64,000 bases of DNA from Clostridium mobile (GCF_018918285.1 NZ_JAHLQF010000003.1:1-64000); one strand, 5' to 3'; counted from the first letter of the stretch, positions 27,453 through 40,378 are shown. The notes: generated by a model not told the origin, from the letters alone. Numbers and translations are program-made.

Positions 27453-28142
27453 ATGGGAAAAAATTATATTGAAAGTGCTAAATTAGTTGAAAAAAATACA
27501 TTATATACACCAGTTGAAGCAATGGATCTTGCAGTAAAAACTTCAAAAGCAAAGTTTGATGAAACAATTGAAATTGCTGTAAGATTAGGTGTTGATCCAA
27601 GACATGCAGACCAGCAGGTAAGAGGAGCAGTTGTTCTTCCTCACGGAACTGGTAAGAAAGTTAGAATTTTGGTAATCGCAAAAGGCGATAAAGCTAAAGA
27701 TGCTGAAGCAGCAGGAGCAGATTATGTTGGTGCTGAAGAATACATCGACAAAATTCAAAAAGAAAATTGGTTCGACTTCGATGTAGTTGTTGCTACACCA
27801 GATATGATGGGATTGGTTGGTAGATTAGGTAGAGTATTAGGACCTAAGGGATTAATGCCAAACCCAAAATCAGGTACAGTTACATTTGATGTAGCTAGAG
27901 CAATAGCTGATATCAAAGCCGGTAAAGTTGAATATAGAGTTGATAAAACTGCTATAATTCACGTTCCAATTGGAAAGAAATCCTTTGGAGCTGAAAAGCT
28001 AATGGATAACTTCCAAGTTTTAATGGAGGCTGTTGTAAAAGCTAAACCAGCTGCAGCTAAAGGTCAATACATTAAATCAGTTGCTGTTTCAAGCACTATG
28101 GGACCTGGAATTAAAATTAATCCAGTAAAAGTTCTTGAATAG
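27453..28142 (+). CDS. rplA: 50S ribosomal protein L1
   Basis: A 229-residue protein of the L1 stalk that helps release deacylated tRNA. Seen: the family signature in [10 protein letters not shown] and the [12 protein letters not shown] region. In bacteria L1 also binds its own mRNA; two candidate sites are present at 26917-26943 and 27412-27438. Confidence 0.97.
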   Translation: MGKNYIESAKLVEKNTLYTPVEAMDLAVKTSKAKFDETIEIAVRLGVDPRHADQQVRGAVVLPHGTGKKVRILVIAKGDKAKDAEAAGADYVGAEEYIDKIQKENWFDFDVVVATPDMMGLVGRLGRVLGPKGLMPNPKSGTVTFDVARAIADIKAGKVEYRVDKTAIIHVPIGKKSFGAEKLMDNFQVLMEAVVKAKPAAAKGQYIKSVAVSSTMGPGIKINPVKVLE

Positions 28143-28144
28143 TA

Positions 28145-28173
28145 TTGACAATAGATTGAGAATTTGATATCCT
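28145..28173 (+). promoter_or_regulatory. Possible promoter of rplJL
   Basis: TTGACA with a 17-base spacer and a weak -10 (TATCCT), just after rplA and upstream of the L10 leader. Confidence 0.4.
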
Positions 28174-28195
28174 TTTAAGGATTAAACAAGTAAAT

Positions 28196-28312
28196 ACTCC
28201 GTAGACAGTAGGTGCGAAAGCGTAACGGTCATCCAACCTACCGAGGGTTCCAATATATTTATATTAGATATATAATTGGTTTCTCCATGTCTACGGGAGA
28301 AACCTTTAATTT
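28196..28312 (+). promoter_or_regulatory. Ribosomal protein L10 leader
   Basis: A structured leader of the known L10 type. A long-range stem CCGTAGACA (28199-28207)/TGTCTACGG (28288-28296) closes a domain with an inner GTAGGT/ACCTAC hairpin and the L10-binding bulges. The 3' strand of the closing stem lies within the loop of a terminator at 28278-28312, so the two folds exclude each other. Confidence 0.85.
28278..28312 (+). terminator. Attenuator terminator in the L10 leader
   Basis: Stem GGTTTCTCC (28278-28286)/GGAGAAACC (28296-28304) followed by TTTAATTTT. Its loop contains the 3' half of the L10-leader closing stem. Confidence 0.75.
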
Positions 28313-28348
28313 TATATACAGTTTAAACTGTGAGGAGGTGGACACACA

Positions 28349-28849
28349 GTGAGTAAAAATAGACAGTTAAAAGAAGTTAAGGTTGCTGAGATAAAAGAAA
28401 AAATGGAAAAAGCTCAGGCAATCGTATTAGCTAAATATCAAGGCTTAACAGTTGAAGAAGATACAAAGCTAAGAAAGAAACTAAGAGAAGAAGGAGTAGA
28501 ATACAAGGTATACAAAAATACTTTAAGTATTCTAGCAGCTAAAGAATTAGGTCATGAAGGTGTCGTTGAATACTTAGAAGGACCAATTTCAATTGCTTTC
28601 GGATATGATGATCCAACTGCTCCAGCTAGAGTTTTAAACGACTTCGCTAAAGAAGTTAAGAAATTAGAACTAAAAGCTGCTGTAGTTCAAGGTGAGGTAT
28701 ATGATGCAGATAAAGTTAAACAACTTGCTGCAATACCACCGAAGGAAGTATTGCTTGCAAAACTTCTAGGAAGCTTCAAAGCTCCATTATCAAATTTGGC
28801 ATACTTGTTGAATGCTGTAAAAGAAAAGAAAGAATCTGAAGAAGCTTAA
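28349..28849 (+). CDS. rplJ: 50S ribosomal protein L10
   Basis: A 166-residue stalk base protein that anchors L7/L12 dimers through its C-terminal helix. The N-terminal rRNA-binding domain is typical ([19 protein letters not shown]). The start is GTG at 28349, with GAGGAGGTG upstream. Expression is probably controlled by L10 itself through the leader at 28196-28312. Confidence 0.96.
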   Translation: MSKNRQLKEVKVAEIKEKMEKAQAIVLAKYQGLTVEEDTKLRKKLREEGVEYKVYKNTLSILAAKELGHEGVVEYLEGPISIAFGYDDPTAPARVLNDFAKEVKKLELKAAVVQGEVYDADKVKQLAAIPPKEVLLAKLLGSFKAPLSNLAYLLNAVKEKKESEEA

Positions 28850-28880
28850 TTAAAAAGGAATAATTTGGAGGTGCGTAATA

Positions 28881-29249
28881 ATGACTAGAGAAGATATCAT
28901 TCAAGCTATAAAAGAGATGAGTGTTTTAGAATTAAATGAATTAGTAAAAGCATGTGAAGAAGAATTTGGAGTAAGCGCTGCTGCTCCAGTAGCTGTTGCT
29001 GGCGGAGCTGTTGCTGGCGGAGCTGCTGCAGAAGAAAAAACTGAATTCGACGTTGTATTAGCTAGCGCTGGATCAGAAAAAATCAAAGTTATAAAAGCAG
29101 TTAGAGAAATAACTGGATTAGGATTAAAAGAAGCTAAAGAAATAGTTGATGGAGCTCCTAAGACAATAAAAGAAGGTATAGCTAAAGAAGAAGCTGAAGC
29201 TATGAAAGCTAAATTAGCTGAAGTTGGAGCAACTGTAGAATTAAAATAA
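28881..29249 (+). CDS. rplL: 50S ribosomal protein L7/L12
   Basis: A 122-residue stalk protein that recruits translation GTPases. The N-terminal dimer domain is followed by an Ala/Gly/Val hinge (about 35-50) and the C-terminal factor-binding domain with [16 protein letters not shown]. It is 31 bases after rplJ and is followed by a strong terminator. Confidence 0.97.
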   Translation: MTREDIIQAIKEMSVLELNELVKACEEEFGVSAAAPVAVAGGAVAGGAAAEEKTEFDVVLASAGSEKIKVIKAVREITGLGLKEAKEIVDGAPKTIKEGIAKEEAEAMKAKLAEVGATVELK

Positions 29250-29267
29250 TCCTTAACTAAGAGGTAT

Positions 29268-29303
29268 AAAAAGAGGTACTGTTATAATAAGTACCTCTTT
29301 TTT
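29268..29303 (+). terminator. Terminator after rplJL
   Basis: A 13-bp stem AAAAAGAGGTACT/AGTACCTCTTTTT with a 9-base loop and T tail. It separates rplL from rpoB, although some read-through is common at this place. Confidence 0.87.
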
Positions 29304-29332
29304 AAATAAGTGGGTTATTGCTTGAATAATGA

Positions 29333-29361
29333 TTGACAATAGTTTATTATTATGATAACAT
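29333..29361 (+). promoter_or_regulatory. Promoter of rpoBC
   Basis: TTGACA, 17-base spacer and extended -10 TGATAACAT. The leader to rpoB is about 160 bases and contains a 10-bp AT-rich inverted repeat (29406-29434, TTTTATGTAA/TTACATAAAA) and a second -10-like TATACT at 29440. Confidence 0.75.
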
Positions 29362-29525
29362 AATAAATTGCATTGATTATATAAAAAAGTGAATAATTAA
29401 ATGAATTTTATGTAAGTGAATTATTTACATAAAAATGGTTATACTATTAAGATGCAACATAATTAATCCAGAAACATGCAAAAATGTTTGTGGTTATTTT
29501 TACTTTATGCAAGGGGTGAAATTTA

Positions 29526-32500
29526 ATGGTACATCCTGTCCAAGTTGGGAAAAGAACTAGAATGAGTTTTTCTAAGCTCAAAGAAGTTGGTGAAATGCCT
29601 AACTTAATTGAGGTTCAATTGGATTCCTATGAATGGTTTTTAAAAGAAGGCCTTCAAGAAGTTTTCGATGATATTAACCCTATCCAGGATTACACAGGTA
29701 ACCTTAATTTAGAGTTTGTAGGTTACAAATTAGATATGGATAATATCAAATATTCAGTTGAAGAATGTAAAGAAAGAGATGCTACTTATGCGGCTCCATT
29801 AAAAGTTAATGTGCGTTTGATAAACAAAGAAACTGGAGAAGTTAAGCAGCAGGAAGTATTTATGGGAGATTTCCCTCTCATGACTGATCAAGGAACATTT
29901 ATCATTAATGGTGCGGAGAGAGTAATAGTTAGTCAGCTTGTTAGATCACCTGGGGTATACTATGATGTAGCTCTAGACAAAACAGGTAAGCAACTATTTT
30001 CTTCAACGGTAATACCTAATAGAGGAGCTTGGCTTGAATATGAGACAGATTCTAATGATATTATATATGTTAGAATTGACAAAACTAGAAAATTGCCTAT
30101 TTCAATTCTTGTAAGAGCTCTAGATTATGAAACAGATACCGAAATTATTAATTATTTCGGTGAAGACGAAAGATTAAAAGCTACCATAGAAAAAGACAAT
30201 ACAAAAAGCAAAGAAGAAGCTTTGCTTGAAATATATAAAAGATTAAGACCAGGCGAACCTCCAACTGTGGATAGCGCTATGGCTCTTATAGAATCTTTAT
30301 TTTTTGATGCAAAAAGATATGACTTATCTAGAGTAGGTAGATATAAATTTAATAAAAAATTATCCCTATCTATAAGAATCGCAAATCAAATCTCAGCTGA
30401 AGATATAGTAAACCCACAAACTGGTGAAATATTAGTACAAAAAGATGAAAAAATAGACAGGGAAAAAGCTTTAGAAATACAGAATTGCGGTGTTAATTCT
30501 GTAGATATAAAAGTTGACGAAAGAATTATAAGAGTTATTGGAAATAACTTTGTTGATATACATAGTTTTGTAGACTTTGACATAGAAGATTTGAATATCA
30601 AAGAGTTAGTTCATTATCCAACATTAAAAGAAATATTGGATAATTATACAGACAAAGATGCGATTAAAGAACAAATCAAGAAGAATATTCATAATTTAAT
30701 TCCTAAGCATATAATTAGAGATGATATATATGCAACAGTAAGTTATGAATTAGGATTGCCTTATGATGTAGGATATACAGATGACATTGATCATTTGGGA
30801 AATAGAAGATTAAGATCCGTAGGAGAGTTGTTGCAAAACCAATTTAGAATTGGTCTTTCAAGAATGGAAAGAGTTGTAAAAGAAAGAATGACTATTCAAG
30901 ATCAAAACTCTATCACTCCACAAGCCTTAATTAATATTAGACCAGTTGCAGCATCTATCAAAGAATTCTTTGGTAGTTCACAGCTTTCACAGTTCATGGA
31001 TCAAACCAACCCATTATCTGAATTAACTCATAAAAGAAGATTATCAGCCCTAGGACCAGGAGGACTTTCAAGAGAGAGAGCTGGCTTTGAAGTAAGAGAC
31101 GTTCACCACTCTCATTATGGAAGAATGTGTCCTATAGAAACTCCTGAAGGACCTAATATAGGATTGATAAACTCACTAGCTACTTATGCAAGAGTTAACG
31201 AATATGGGTTTATAGAAGCACCTTATAGAAAAATAGATAAAAAAGAAGGCAGAGTAACAAAAGAAATAATTTATATGACTGCTGATGAAGAAGATAGATA
31301 TTTAGTTGCACAGGCAAATGAGCCGTTAGATGATGATGGTTATTTTATAGATGATAAAATAACAGTTAGAGATAAAGAGGATATTCTTGTAGTTCCAAAG
31401 CAAGAGGTTGACTACATGGATGTTTCGCCAAGACAAATTGTATCTGTTGCAACAGCAATGATACCTTTTCTTGAAAATGACGATGCCAGCCGTGCACTTA
31501 TGGGATCTAACATGCAGCGTCAGGCGGTTCCGTTATTAAAGCCTGAGGCTCCAATAGTAGGTACTGGCATAGAATACAAGGCTGCCGTAGATTCTGGAGT
31601 TCTTCCTAAATCGAAAAATGCGGGTACAGTAGTTTATGTAAGTGCAAATGAAGTAAGAGTTAGAAGAGATTCAGATGGCGGTATTGATACATGCAGATTG
31701 CTTAAATTTAAAAGGTCAAACCAAGGTACATGTATAAACCAAAGACCAATTGTAAGCAAGGGAGACAGAGTTGAAAAAGGAACAGTATTAGCAGATGGAC
31801 CTTCAACAGATTTAGGAGAAATAGCATTAGGTAAAAATATAAGAATCGGTTTTATAACTTGGGAAGGTTATAACTACGAAGATGCTATGCTTATCTCTGA
31901 AGAATTGGTGAAGAATGATGTGTTTACATCTATTCATATTGAGGAATATGAAGCAGAGGCTAGAGATACGAAATTAGGACCTGAAGAAATCACTAGAGAT
32001 ATTCCAAATGTAGGAGAAGACGCTCTAAGAGACATAGATGAAAGAGGAATAATAAGAATAGGTGCAGAAGTAAGATCAGGAGATATATTAGTTGGAAAAG
32101 TAACTCCAAAGGGAGAGACTGAGCTTACAGCAGAAGAAAGATTATTAAGAGCTATATTCGGTGAGAAGGCTAGAGAAGTAAGAGATACCTCTCTTAGAGT
32201 TCCACACGGTGAAGCTGGAATAATAGTTGACGTTAAAGTATTTACTAGAGAAAACGGAGATGAATTACCTCCAGGGGTAAATAAATTAGTAAGATGTTAT
32301 ATTGCCCAGAAGAGAAAAATATCCGTTGGAGATAAGATGGCTGGAAGACATGGTAATAAGGGTGTTATCTCGAGAGTGTTACCAGAAGAAGATATGCCAT
32401 TTTTACCAGATGGAAGACCTCTTCAAATATGTTTAAATCCACTAGGGGTTCCATCACGTATGAATATCGGTCAGGTATTAGAAGTACATTTAGGCTTAGC

Positions 32501-33236
32501 TGCTTCTAAGTTAGGCTGGCATATTGCTACGCCAGTATTTGATGGAGCAACCGAACCTGAAATAGATGAATGCTTAAGAGAAGCAGGATATAAAGAAGAT
32601 GGTAAGGCTGAGTTATATGATGGAAGAACTGGAGAAGCTTTTGACAACAGAGTAACAGTAGGATACATGTATATATTAAAACTTGCTCACTTAGTTGATG
32701 ACAAAATACATGCTAGATCTACAGGACCATACTCATTAGTTACGCAACAACCACTTGGAGGAAAAGCACAGTTTGGTGGCCAGAGATTTGGAGAGATGGA
32801 AGTTTGGGCGTTAGAAGCTTATGGTGCAGCTCATACTTTACAGGAAATATTAACAGTTAAGTCTGATGACGTTGTTGGTAGAGTTAAGACATATGAAGCT
32901 ATAGTAAAAGGTGAAAATATACCAGAGCCAGGGGTTCCGGAATCCTTTAAGGTTCTAATTAAGGAACTACAAGCTTTATGTCTTGATGTTAAAGTGTTAA
33001 ATGATGACAAGGAAGAAATAAAATTAAAAGAATCTGTTGAGGACGAATTAGAAGAATTAGATGTTAATATGGAAGGAACAGAAGAGTACGTACCACCTAC
33101 ACCATCAGATGAGTATGTAGAAGAAGAAGACAAAGGTGAGAATATAGAGGAAGATATGGATATAGATTATGAAGATCTACCATTAAATGACTTTGAAAAT
33201 GATCTAGAATTAGATGATTTTAATGATGAACACTAA
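29526..33236 (+). CDS. rpoB: RNA polymerase beta subunit
   Basis: A 1236-residue catalytic subunit. The rifampicin pocket ([19 protein letters not shown] and following LSALGPGGL) has the usual sensitive residues, with no resistance change visible. The C-terminal clamp region with [24 protein letters not shown] is intact. The last ~65 residues are a very acidic, low-complexity tail (repeated EE, ED, DD) with unknown role. rpoC begins 19 bases later. Confidence 0.98.
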   Translation: MVHPVQVGKRTRMSFSKLKEVGEMPNLIEVQLDSYEWFLKEGLQEVFDDINPIQDYTGNLNLEFVGYKLDMDNIKYSVEECKERDATYAAPLKVNVRLINKETGEVKQQEVFMGDFPLMTDQGTFIINGAERVIVSQLVRSPGVYYDVALDKTGKQLFSSTVIPNRGAWLEYETDSNDIIYVRIDKTRKLPISILVRALDYETDTEIINYFGEDERLKATIEKDNTKSKEEALLEIYKRLRPGEPPTVDSAMALIESLFFDAKRYDLSRVGRYKFNKKLSLSIRIANQISAEDIVNPQTGEILVQKDEKIDREKALEIQNCGVNSVDIKVDERIIRVIGNNFVDIHSFVDFDIEDLNIKELVHYPTLKEILDNYTDKDAIKEQIKKNIHNLIPKHIIRDDIYATVSYELGLPYDVGYTDDIDHLGNRRLRSVGELLQNQFRIGLSRMERVVKERMTIQDQNSITPQALINIRPVAASIKEFFGSSQLSQFMDQTNPLSELTHKRRLSALGPGGLSRERAGFEVRDVHHSHYGRMCPIETPEGPNIGLINSLATYARVNEYGFIEAPYRKIDKKEGRVTKEIIYMTADEEDRYLVAQANEPLDDDGYFIDDKITVRDKEDILVVPKQEVDYMDVSPRQIVSVATAMIPFLENDDASRALMGSNMQRQAVPLLKPEAPIVGTGIEYKAAVDSGVLPKSKNAGTVVYVSANEVRVRRDSDGGIDTCRLLKFKRSNQGTCINQRPIVSKGDRVEKGTVLADGPSTDLGEIALGKNIRIGFITWEGYNYEDAMLISEELVKNDVFTSIHIEEYEAEARDTKLGPEEITRDIPNVGEDALRDIDERGIIRIGAEVRSGDILVGKVTPKGETELTAEERLLRAIFGEKAREVRDTSLRVPHGEAGIIVDVKVFTRENGDELPPGVNKLVRCYIAQKRKISVGDKMAGRHGNKGVISRVLPEEDMPFLPDGRPLQICLNPLGVPSRMNIGQVLEVHLGLAASKLGWHIATPVFDGATEPEIDECLREAGYKEDGKAELYDGRTGEAFDNRVTVGYMYILKLAHLVDDKIHARSTGPYSLVTQQPLGGKAQFGGQRFGEMEVWALEAYGAAHTLQEILTVKSDDVVGRVKTYEAIVKGENIPEPGVPESFKVLIKELQALCLDVKVLNDDKEEIKLKESVEDELEELDVNMEGTEEYVPPTPSDEYVEEEDKGENIEEDMDIDYEDLPLNDFENDLELDDFNDEH

Positions 33237-33255
33237 TTTGAAGGGAGGATTACCC

Positions 33256-36200
33256 TTGTTTGAATTAAATAATTTTGATGCTTTACAGATAGGTTTAGCT
33301 TCACCGGAACAAATTAGAGAATGGTCAAGAGGAGAAGTGAAAAAACCTGAAACTATTAACTATAGAACTTTAAAGCCTGAAAGAGATGGATTGTTTTGTG
33401 AAAGAATATTTGGTCCAACAAAAGACTGGGAGTGTCATTGCGGTAAATATAAAAGGGTCAGATATAAAGGCATAGTTTGTGATAGATGTGGTGTTGAAGT
33501 AACCAAATCAAAAGTTAGACGTGAGAGAATGGGGCATATTGAATTAGCTGCCCCAGTATCCCATATTTGGTATTTTAAAGGTATTCCATCAAGAATGGGA
33601 TTGATACTAGATATGTCACCAAGATCTTTAGAAAAAGTTCTATATTTCGCTTCTTATATAGTTCTTTCACCGAAAGAAACTAGATTAGATAAAAAACAAT
33701 TATTAAGCGAAAAAGAATATAGAGAAGCAATTGATAAATATGGCGAAGGTAGCTTTGAAGCGGGAATGGGAGCTGAAGCTATTAAGAGATTGCTTGAAGA
33801 AATTGACTTAGAACGTTTGTCTAAGGAGCTTAAAGAAGGTTTGAAAACAAGCACTGGTCAAAAGAAAGTAAGAATCATAAGAAGACTAGAAGTAGCTGAA
33901 TCATTTAGAAAATCAGGTAATAGACCTGACTGGATGATTATTGATGTTATACCAGTAATTCCACCAGATTTAAGACCTATGGTTCAGTTAGATGGAGGAA
34001 GATTTGCCACTTCCGATTTGAATGATTTATATAGAAGAGTTATAAATAGAAATAACAGACTTAAGAAACTTCTAGATTTAGGAGCGCCAGATATCATTGT
34101 AAGAAATGAAAAAAGAATGTTACAGGAAGCTGTAGACGCTCTTATAGACAACGGAAGAAGAGGAAGACCTGTTACAGGACCAGGAAATAGACCATTAAAG
34201 TCCTTGTCAGATATGTTAAAAGGTAAGCAAGGAAGATTTAGACAAAACTTACTTGGAAAACGTGTTGACTACTCAGGACGTTCAGTTATAGTTGTAGGAC
34301 CTGAATTAAAAATGTATCAATGCGGTCTTCCTAAAGAGATGGCTCTTGAATTATTCAAACCATTTGTTATGAAAAAATTAGTAGAAGGTGGATTGGCACA
34401 TAATATAAAAAGTGCAAAAAGAATGGTTGAAAGAGTTCAACCTCAAGTTTGGGACGTATTAGAAGAAGTAATATCTGATCATCCTGTACTTTTAAACCGT
34501 GCTCCTACCCTACACAGACTAGGAATTCAAGCCTTCCAACCTGTATTAGTTGAAGGTAGAGCTATAAAGCTTCATCCATTATCATGTACTGCATATAACG
34601 CAGACTTTGATGGTGACCAGATGGCGGTACACGTACCACTATCCGTTGAAGCTCAAGCTGAAGCTAGATTTTTAATGTTAGCAGCTCACAACATTTTAAA
34701 ACCTTCAGATGGTAAACCAGTTGTAGTTCCTACCCAGGATATGGTTTTGGGATCCTATTACTTAACCTTAGGTAAGGAATCAAATCCAGGGGAAAGAATT
34801 CCTGTATTTTCATCATCTGATGAAGCAGTAATGGCATATCAAGTTGGTGCAGTTGCAATACATTCAAATATAAAAGTAAAGATTGTAAAAGAAAAAGATG
34901 GGGAAACTGTATACGGAATAATTGATACTACCCCAGGGAAGTTAATATTTAATGAATCAATACCTCAGGATTTAGGCTTTGTAGATAGAAGTAAGCCTGA
35001 AAATGAATTTAAATTAGAAGTAGATTTCTTAGTTAACAAGTCAGCTTTAGGTAAGATAATTAATAAGTGTTATATGAAACACGGTCCGACTAAGACGTCT
35101 ATTATGTTGGATAATATAAAAGCTAAGGGATATCACTATTCCACTATAGGAGCTATAACAGTTGCTACTGAGGATATGGTAGTTCCGGAAGATAAAAAGA
35201 GATTATTAGCAGAAGCTGACGATGCAGTAAACAAGATTGAAAAGATGTATAGAAGAGGATTTATATCTGAAGATGAAAGATATGAAAGAGTTATAGAAAA
35301 ATGGACTAAAACAACAGATGAAATCGCAGACGCTCTTATGACTAGCTTAGATAACTATAACCCAATATTTATGATGGCAGACTCTGGAGCCAGAGGTTCT
35401 AAGAGTCAGATTAAGCAGCTGGCAGGTATGAGAGGACTTATGGCAAATCCTTCTGGTAAAATTATAGAGTTGCCAATAAGATCATCCTTTAGAGAAGGTC
35501 TTGACGTTTTAGAGTACTTTATATCAACTCACGGAGCTAGAAAAGGTAATGCTGATACAGCGTTAAAGACTGCTGACTCTGGTTACTTAACAAGAAGACT
35601 AGTTGATGTTAGCCAAGATGTTATAGTTAGGGAAGAAGATTGTGGAACTAAAGATGGCTATGAAGTTTCTGTAATTAAAGAAGGAAATGAAGTTATTGAA
35701 ACATTAGCTGAAAGATTACATGGAAGATATTCTGGAGAAGATATATTAAATCCTTCTACAGGAGAAGTTATTATAGAGAAAGATAAATATATTGATTCTA
35801 AGACAGCAGATGCTATAGAAGAAGCTGGCGTAACAAAAGTTAAGATAAGATCCGTGTTTACATGTAAATCTAAGCATGGGGTTTGTTCTAAATGCTATGG
35901 AATGAATATGGCTAGTGCTGAAAAAATTAATATAGGAGAATCTGTTGGTATAATAGCAGCACAGAGTATAGGAGAACCTGGTACTCAGCTTACAATGAGA
36001 ACTTTCCATACAGGGGGAGTTGCAGGTGCCGACATAACTCAAGGTCTTCCAAGAGTTGAGGAATTATTTGAAGCGAGAAAACCAAAGGGGTTAGCTATAG
36101 TTTCAGAAAATGCAGGAACAGTAAGAATTGAAGAAACTAAGAAAAAGAGAACTGTAGTTGTAATTAACGAATCAGGTGAAGAATCAAGTTATGATATTCC

Positions 36201-36816
36201 ATTTGGTTCAAGACTTAAGGTATCTAATGGAGAAATGATAAATGCTGGAGATGAAATAACAGAAGGATCAGTTAATCCGCATGATATCATAAGAATAAAG
36301 GGAGTAAAAGGTGTTAAAAATTATCTTTTATCAGAAGTTCAAAAAGTTTATAGATTACAGGGTGTTGATATAAATGATAAGCATCTTGAAGTAGTTATAA
36401 GACAAATGACAAGAAAAGTTAAGATAGAAGAATCTGGAGATACTGATTTACTACCAGGAACTATGATTGATATTTTTGATTTTAATGAGGAAAATGAAAA
36501 GGTAGAAGCGGTAGGTGGAGAGTTAGCTAGAGGAAGAATAGCATTGCTAGGAATAACAAAAGCTTCCTTAGCTACAGAGTCTTTCTTATCCGCAGCATCC
36601 TTCCAAGAAACAACAAGAGTATTAACAGATGCAGCAATAAAAGGAAAAATTGATCCTTTATTAGGACTAAAAGAAAATGTAATCATAGGTAAACTGATTC
36701 CGGCAGGAACAGGTATGACTAGATATAGATCAATAAGAATCAACACAGAAAAAGATGAAGAGATGGAAAATATTGAATCTTTAAATGCAGAATTAGATAA
36801 AGAAATAGAAGTTTAA
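33256..36816 (+). CDS. rpoC: RNA polymerase beta' subunit
   Basis: A 1186-residue catalytic subunit. The N-terminal zinc site uses Cys60, 62, 75 and 78. The metal-binding active site NADFDGD is at 448-454. The bridge helix/trigger loop region and the second zinc cluster ([13 protein letters not shown] with an upstream Cys) are present. The start is TTG at 33256, with GGGAGG 7 bases upstream, giving the family's [10 protein letters not shown] start; a longer frame overlaps the end of rpoB without a ribosome site. Confidence 0.97.
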   Translation: MFELNNFDALQIGLASPEQIREWSRGEVKKPETINYRTLKPERDGLFCERIFGPTKDWECHCGKYKRVRYKGIVCDRCGVEVTKSKVRRERMGHIELAAPVSHIWYFKGIPSRMGLILDMSPRSLEKVLYFASYIVLSPKETRLDKKQLLSEKEYREAIDKYGEGSFEAGMGAEAIKRLLEEIDLERLSKELKEGLKTSTGQKKVRIIRRLEVAESFRKSGNRPDWMIIDVIPVIPPDLRPMVQLDGGRFATSDLNDLYRRVINRNNRLKKLLDLGAPDIIVRNEKRMLQEAVDALIDNGRRGRPVTGPGNRPLKSLSDMLKGKQGRFRQNLLGKRVDYSGRSVIVVGPELKMYQCGLPKEMALELFKPFVMKKLVEGGLAHNIKSAKRMVERVQPQVWDVLEEVISDHPVLLNRAPTLHRLGIQAFQPVLVEGRAIKLHPLSCTAYNADFDGDQMAVHVPLSVEAQAEARFLMLAAHNILKPSDGKPVVVPTQDMVLGSYYLTLGKESNPGERIPVFSSSDEAVMAYQVGAVAIHSNIKVKIVKEKDGETVYGIIDTTPGKLIFNESIPQDLGFVDRSKPENEFKLEVDFLVNKSALGKIINKCYMKHGPTKTSIMLDNIKAKGYHYSTIGAITVATEDMVVPEDKKRLLAEADDAVNKIEKMYRRGFISEDERYERVIEKWTKTTDEIADALMTSLDNYNPIFMMADSGARGSKSQIKQLAGMRGLMANPSGKIIELPIRSSFREGLDVLEYFISTHGARKGNADTALKTADSGYLTRRLVDVSQDVIVREEDCGTKDGYEVSVIKEGNEVIETLAERLHGRYSGEDILNPSTGEVIIEKDKYIDSKTADAIEEAGVTKVKIRSVFTCKSKHGVCSKCYGMNMASAEKINIGESVGIIAAQSIGEPGTQLTMRTFHTGGVAGADITQGLPRVEELFEARKPKGLAIVSENAGTVRIEETKKKRTVVVINESGEESSYDIPFGSRLKVSNGEMINAGDEITEGSVNPHDIIRIKGVKGVKNYLLSEVQKVYRLQGVDINDKHLEVVIRQMTRKVKIEESGDTDLLPGTMIDIFDFNEENEKVEAVGGELARGRIALLGITKASLATESFLSAASFQETTRVLTDAAIKGKIDPLLGLKENVIIGKLIPAGTGMTRYRSIRINTEKDEEMENIESLNAELDKEIEV

Positions 36817-36820
36817 TTTA

Positions 36821-36849
36821 TTGACAGGATAACATTAAGATGATAAAAT
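36821..36849 (+). promoter_or_regulatory. Promoter of the L7Ae-like/str operon
   Basis: TTGACA, 17-base spacer, extended -10 TGATAAAAT. It follows the rpoC stop by 4 bases, so rpoC read-through and this promoter both feed rpsL-rpsG-fusA-tuf. Confidence 0.8.
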
Positions 36850-36870
36850 ACTTCTGTGTGTTTGTAGAAG

Positions 36871-36895
36871 GAGACAGAGCCTTTGGCTTTGTCTC
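36871..36895 (+). promoter_or_regulatory. Leader hairpin before the L7Ae-like gene
   Basis: An 11-bp stem GAGACAGAGCC/GGCTTTGTCTC with a TTT loop, 15-20 bases after the transcription start. No T run follows, so it is not a plain terminator. It may stabilise the mRNA or bind a ribosomal protein. Confidence 0.5.
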
Positions 36896-36923
36896 TGTAT
36901 AATATTTGTAGGGGGGAACAGAA

Positions 36924-37166
36924 GTGCTCGACAGACTTGAAGGAAAAAAGGTTGTGGGATTGAAGCAATCTTTAAAAGCTATAAAGAATGGCAGTGGTAA
37001 AACTGTTTACGTAGCAAAAGATGCAGATATAAAGATATATGACCAAATAAAAAGTGCTGCCGAAGAAAATTCCCTTGAAATTATACTTGTAGATACTATG
37101 AAGGAACTAGGAAGACTTTGTGGTATTGATGTGGGAGCAGCGACAGCTGTTATCATAGATGAATAA
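36924..37166 (+). CDS. L7Ae-family K-turn-binding protein (YbxF type)
   Basis: An 80-residue protein of the L7Ae/L30e fold, related to B. subtilis YbxF, which binds kink-turn RNA. Conserved features are GLKQSLKAIKNGSGKTVYVAKDAD-like sequence and the GRLCGIDVGAATAVI end. The start is GTG at 36924, with GGGGGGAA upstream. It precedes rpsL in most Firmicutes. The RNA target is not known from sequence. Confidence 0.9.
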   Translation: MLDRLEGKKVVGLKQSLKAIKNGSGKTVYVAKDADIKIYDQIKSAAEENSLEIILVDTMKELGRLCGIDVGAATAVIIDE

Positions 37167-37220
37167 GCTTATAAGAAATTTTTAAATAGATTTTTTATAT
37201 TATACTGAGGAGGTGTAAAT

Positions 37221-37598
37221 ATGCCAACAATTAGCCAATTAGTTAGAAAAGGCAGAAAGACAATTAAGGAGCAATCCGCAGCACCAGCATTAAGACAGTG
37301 TCCTCAAAAAAGAGGAGTATGTACAGTAGTAAAAACTAGTACGCCAAAGAAGCCAAACTCTGCGTTAAGAAAAGTTGCCAGAGTAAGACTTACAAATGGT
37401 TACGAAGTATATGCGTACATTCCAGGTATAGGACACAACTTACAAGAACACAGTGTTGTTCTAATAAGAGGTGGAAGAGTTAAAGACCTTCCAGGTGTTA
37501 GATATCACATCGTTAGAGGTGCGTTAGACTCTGCTGGAGTAGCTAACAGAATGCAAAGCAGATCAAAGTACGGTGCTAAGAGACCAAAGAAAAAATAA
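37221..37598 (+). CDS. rpsL: 30S ribosomal protein S12
   Basis: A 125-residue decoding-site protein. [17 protein letters not shown] and [11 protein letters not shown] carry the lysines tied to streptomycin response; both look wild-type. AGGAGGTG precedes the ATG. A 160-base structured gap separates it from rpsG. Confidence 0.97.
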   Translation: MPTISQLVRKGRKTIKEQSAAPALRQCPQKRGVCTVVKTSTPKKPNSALRKVARVRLTNGYEVYAYIPGIGHNLQEHSVVLIRGGRVKDLPGVRYHIVRGALDSAGVANRMQSRSKYGAKRPKKK

Positions 37599-37671
37599 TT
37601 AGCTAATAATTTAATTTAAGGTTTGAAAATGGTGCTGTGTCTTCGGCATTTATATATATTCATTAGTATAA

Positions 37672-38229
<558 letters not shown>

Positions 38230-38233
38230 TATT

Positions 38234-38266
38234 AAAACTGTTTTGGTGTGTACCAAAACAGTTTTC
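38234..38266 (+). terminator. Terminator-like hairpin between rpsG and fusA
   Basis: A 13-bp stem AAAACTGTTTTGG/CCAAAACAGTTTT with a 6-base loop, ending TTTTC. It sits inside the str operon, so it probably lowers or delays expression of fusA-tuf or marks a processing site. Confidence 0.65.
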
Positions 38267-38314
38267 TCAAATTTTATAATTAAACTATTCGTAGTTTGAG
38301 AGGAGGAAACATTA

Positions 38315-40378
38315 GTGGCAAGACAATATCCGTTAGAGAAGTTTCGTAATATAGGAATAATGGCACATATAGACGCAGGTAAAACTACTACAACAGAACG
38401 TATTCTATTCTATACAGGTAAAACTCATAAATTAGGAGAAGTTCATGAAGGTGCTGCTACTATGGACTGGATGGTTCAGGAACAAGAAAGAGGTATAACA
38501 ATTACTTCAGCAGCAACAACATGTATGTGGAAAGATCACGTAATAAACGTTATCGACACACCAGGACACGTAGACTTCACAGTTGAAGTTGAAAGATCAC
38601 TAAGAGTATTAGATGGTGCTGTAACAGTATTAACAGCAAAAGGTGGGGTTGAACCTCAGACTGAAACAGTTTGGAGACAGGCAGATAAATACGGAGTTCC
38701 AAGAATGGCTTATGTAAATAAGATGGATATAGTAGGAGCTGACTTCTTCAGAGTTGTTAATATGATGAGAGAAAGATTAAAGACCAATGCAGTTCCAATT
38801 CAACTTCCTATAGGTAAAGAAGATTACTTCAAAGGATACGTTGATTTAATAAAAAATGAAGCAGTAATTTATGTAGATGATCTTGGAACATCAACAAAAG
38901 CAACAGATATTCCAGAAGATATGGTAGATCAAGTTGAAGAATATAGAGCTGCTATGATAGAAGCTATAGTTGAATTAGATGAAGATTTAATGATGAAATA
39001 TTTAGAGGGTGAAGAAATTACAGTTGATGAACTAGAAGCTGCATTAAGAAAAGGTGTTATAGCTAACAAAATAGTTCCAGTAATTTGTGGTTCCTCATAT
39101 AAAAACAAAGGTGTTCAGGCAATGATTGATTCTATAATAAAATACATGCCATCACCAATAGATATTCCTCCAGTAAAAGGTACTGATCCAGATAATGGAG
39201 AGGATTTAGAAAGAAAATCATCAGATGAAGAAGCTATGTCAACATTAGCATTCAAAATTGCTACTGACCCATTCATAGGAAAACTTGCTTTCGTAAGAGT
39301 ATACTCAGGAGTTATTAAGAGTGGTACTTATGTTTATAACTCTACAAAAGGTAAGAAAGAAAGAGTTGGTAGAATAGTAAGAATGCATGCTAATCACAGA
39401 GAAGAAATTGAAGAATTATGTGCAGGAGACTTAGGTGCAGTTGTTGGATTAAAAGATACTACAACTGGAGACACTTTATGTGACGAAAAGGATCCAATAA
39501 TTCTTGAAAACATGGAATTCCCAGAACCAGTTATCCATGTTGCTATAGAGCCAAAATCAAAAGCTGGTCAGGAAAAGATGGGAGTTGCATTAGCAAAACT
39601 TGCTGAAGAAGATCCAACATTTAAGACATATACAGATCAGGAAACTGGTCAAACAATTATAGCGGGTATGGGAGAGCTTCACCTTGAGATAATTGTAGAT
39701 AGACTTATAAGAGAATTTAAGGTTGAATGTAACGTAGGTCAACCACAGGTTGCTTATAAAGAAACAGTTAAAAAGGCTGTTAAAGCAGAAGGTAAGTATG
39801 TTAGACAGTCTGGTGGACGTGGACAGTACGGACACTGCTGGATCGAAATTATGCCACACGAAGGAGAATATGTATTTGAAAATGCTATTGTTGGAGGGGT
39901 TGTTCCAAGAGAATATATCCCAGCAATCGACAATGGTATTCAAGAAGCTTCTAATAGCGGTGTAGTTGCGGGATACCCAGTTATCAACTTTAAGATTAGA
40001 TTATTTGATGGATCATACCATGACGTTGACTCATCAGAAATGTCATTTAAGATTGCGGGTTCCATGGCGTTTAAAAATGCTATGTCTAAAGCAGACCCAG
40101 TATTACTTGAACCTATGATGAAGGTTGAAGTAACTGTACCAGAAGAGTACATGGGAGACGTAATGGGTGATGTTAACTCAAGAAGAGGTAGAATTGAAGG
40201 AATGGAAGCGCAAGCAGGAGCACAAGTTATAAGAGCATTTGTACCGCTTTCAGAAATGTTTGGTTATGCAACTGTATTAAGATCCAATACTCAAGGTAGA
40301 GGAACTTACTCAATGCAGTTCGACCACTATGAAGAAGTGCCAAAGAGCATTCAAGAAAAAGTAATTGGAAATAAATAA
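38315..40378 (+). CDS. fusA: Elongation factor G
   Basis: A 687-residue translocase GTPase with [25 protein letters not shown] (catalytic His intact) and NKMD. The five EF-G domains are full length. The start is GTG at 38315 with AGGAGG upstream. Compare the EF-G-like paralogue at 734-2818, which lacks the catalytic His. tuf copy 2 follows after 38 bases. Confidence 0.98.
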   Translation: MARQYPLEKFRNIGIMAHIDAGKTTTTERILFYTGKTHKLGEVHEGAATMDWMVQEQERGITITSAATTCMWKDHVINVIDTPGHVDFTVEVERSLRVLDGAVTVLTAKGGVEPQTETVWRQADKYGVPRMAYVNKMDIVGADFFRVVNMMRERLKTNAVPIQLPIGKEDYFKGYVDLIKNEAVIYVDDLGTSTKATDIPEDMVDQVEEYRAAMIEAIVELDEDLMMKYLEGEEITVDELEAALRKGVIANKIVPVICGSSYKNKGVQAMIDSIIKYMPSPIDIPPVKGTDPDNGEDLERKSSDEEAMSTLAFKIATDPFIGKLAFVRVYSGVIKSGTYVYNSTKGKKERVGRIVRMHANHREEIEELCAGDLGAVVGLKDTTTGDTLCDEKDPIILENMEFPEPVIHVAIEPKSKAGQEKMGVALAKLAEEDPTFKTYTDQETGQTIIAGMGELHLEIIVDRLIREFKVECNVGQPQVAYKETVKKAVKAEGKYVRQSGGRGQYGHCWIEIMPHEGEYVFENAIVGGVVPREYIPAIDNGIQEASNSGVVAGYPVINFKIRLFDGSYHDVDSSEMSFKIAGSMAFKNAMSKADPVLLEPMMKVEVTVPEEYMGDVMGDVNSRRGRIEGMEAQAGAQVIRAFVPLSEMFGYATVLRSNTQGRGTYSMQFDHYEEVPKSIQEKVIGNK

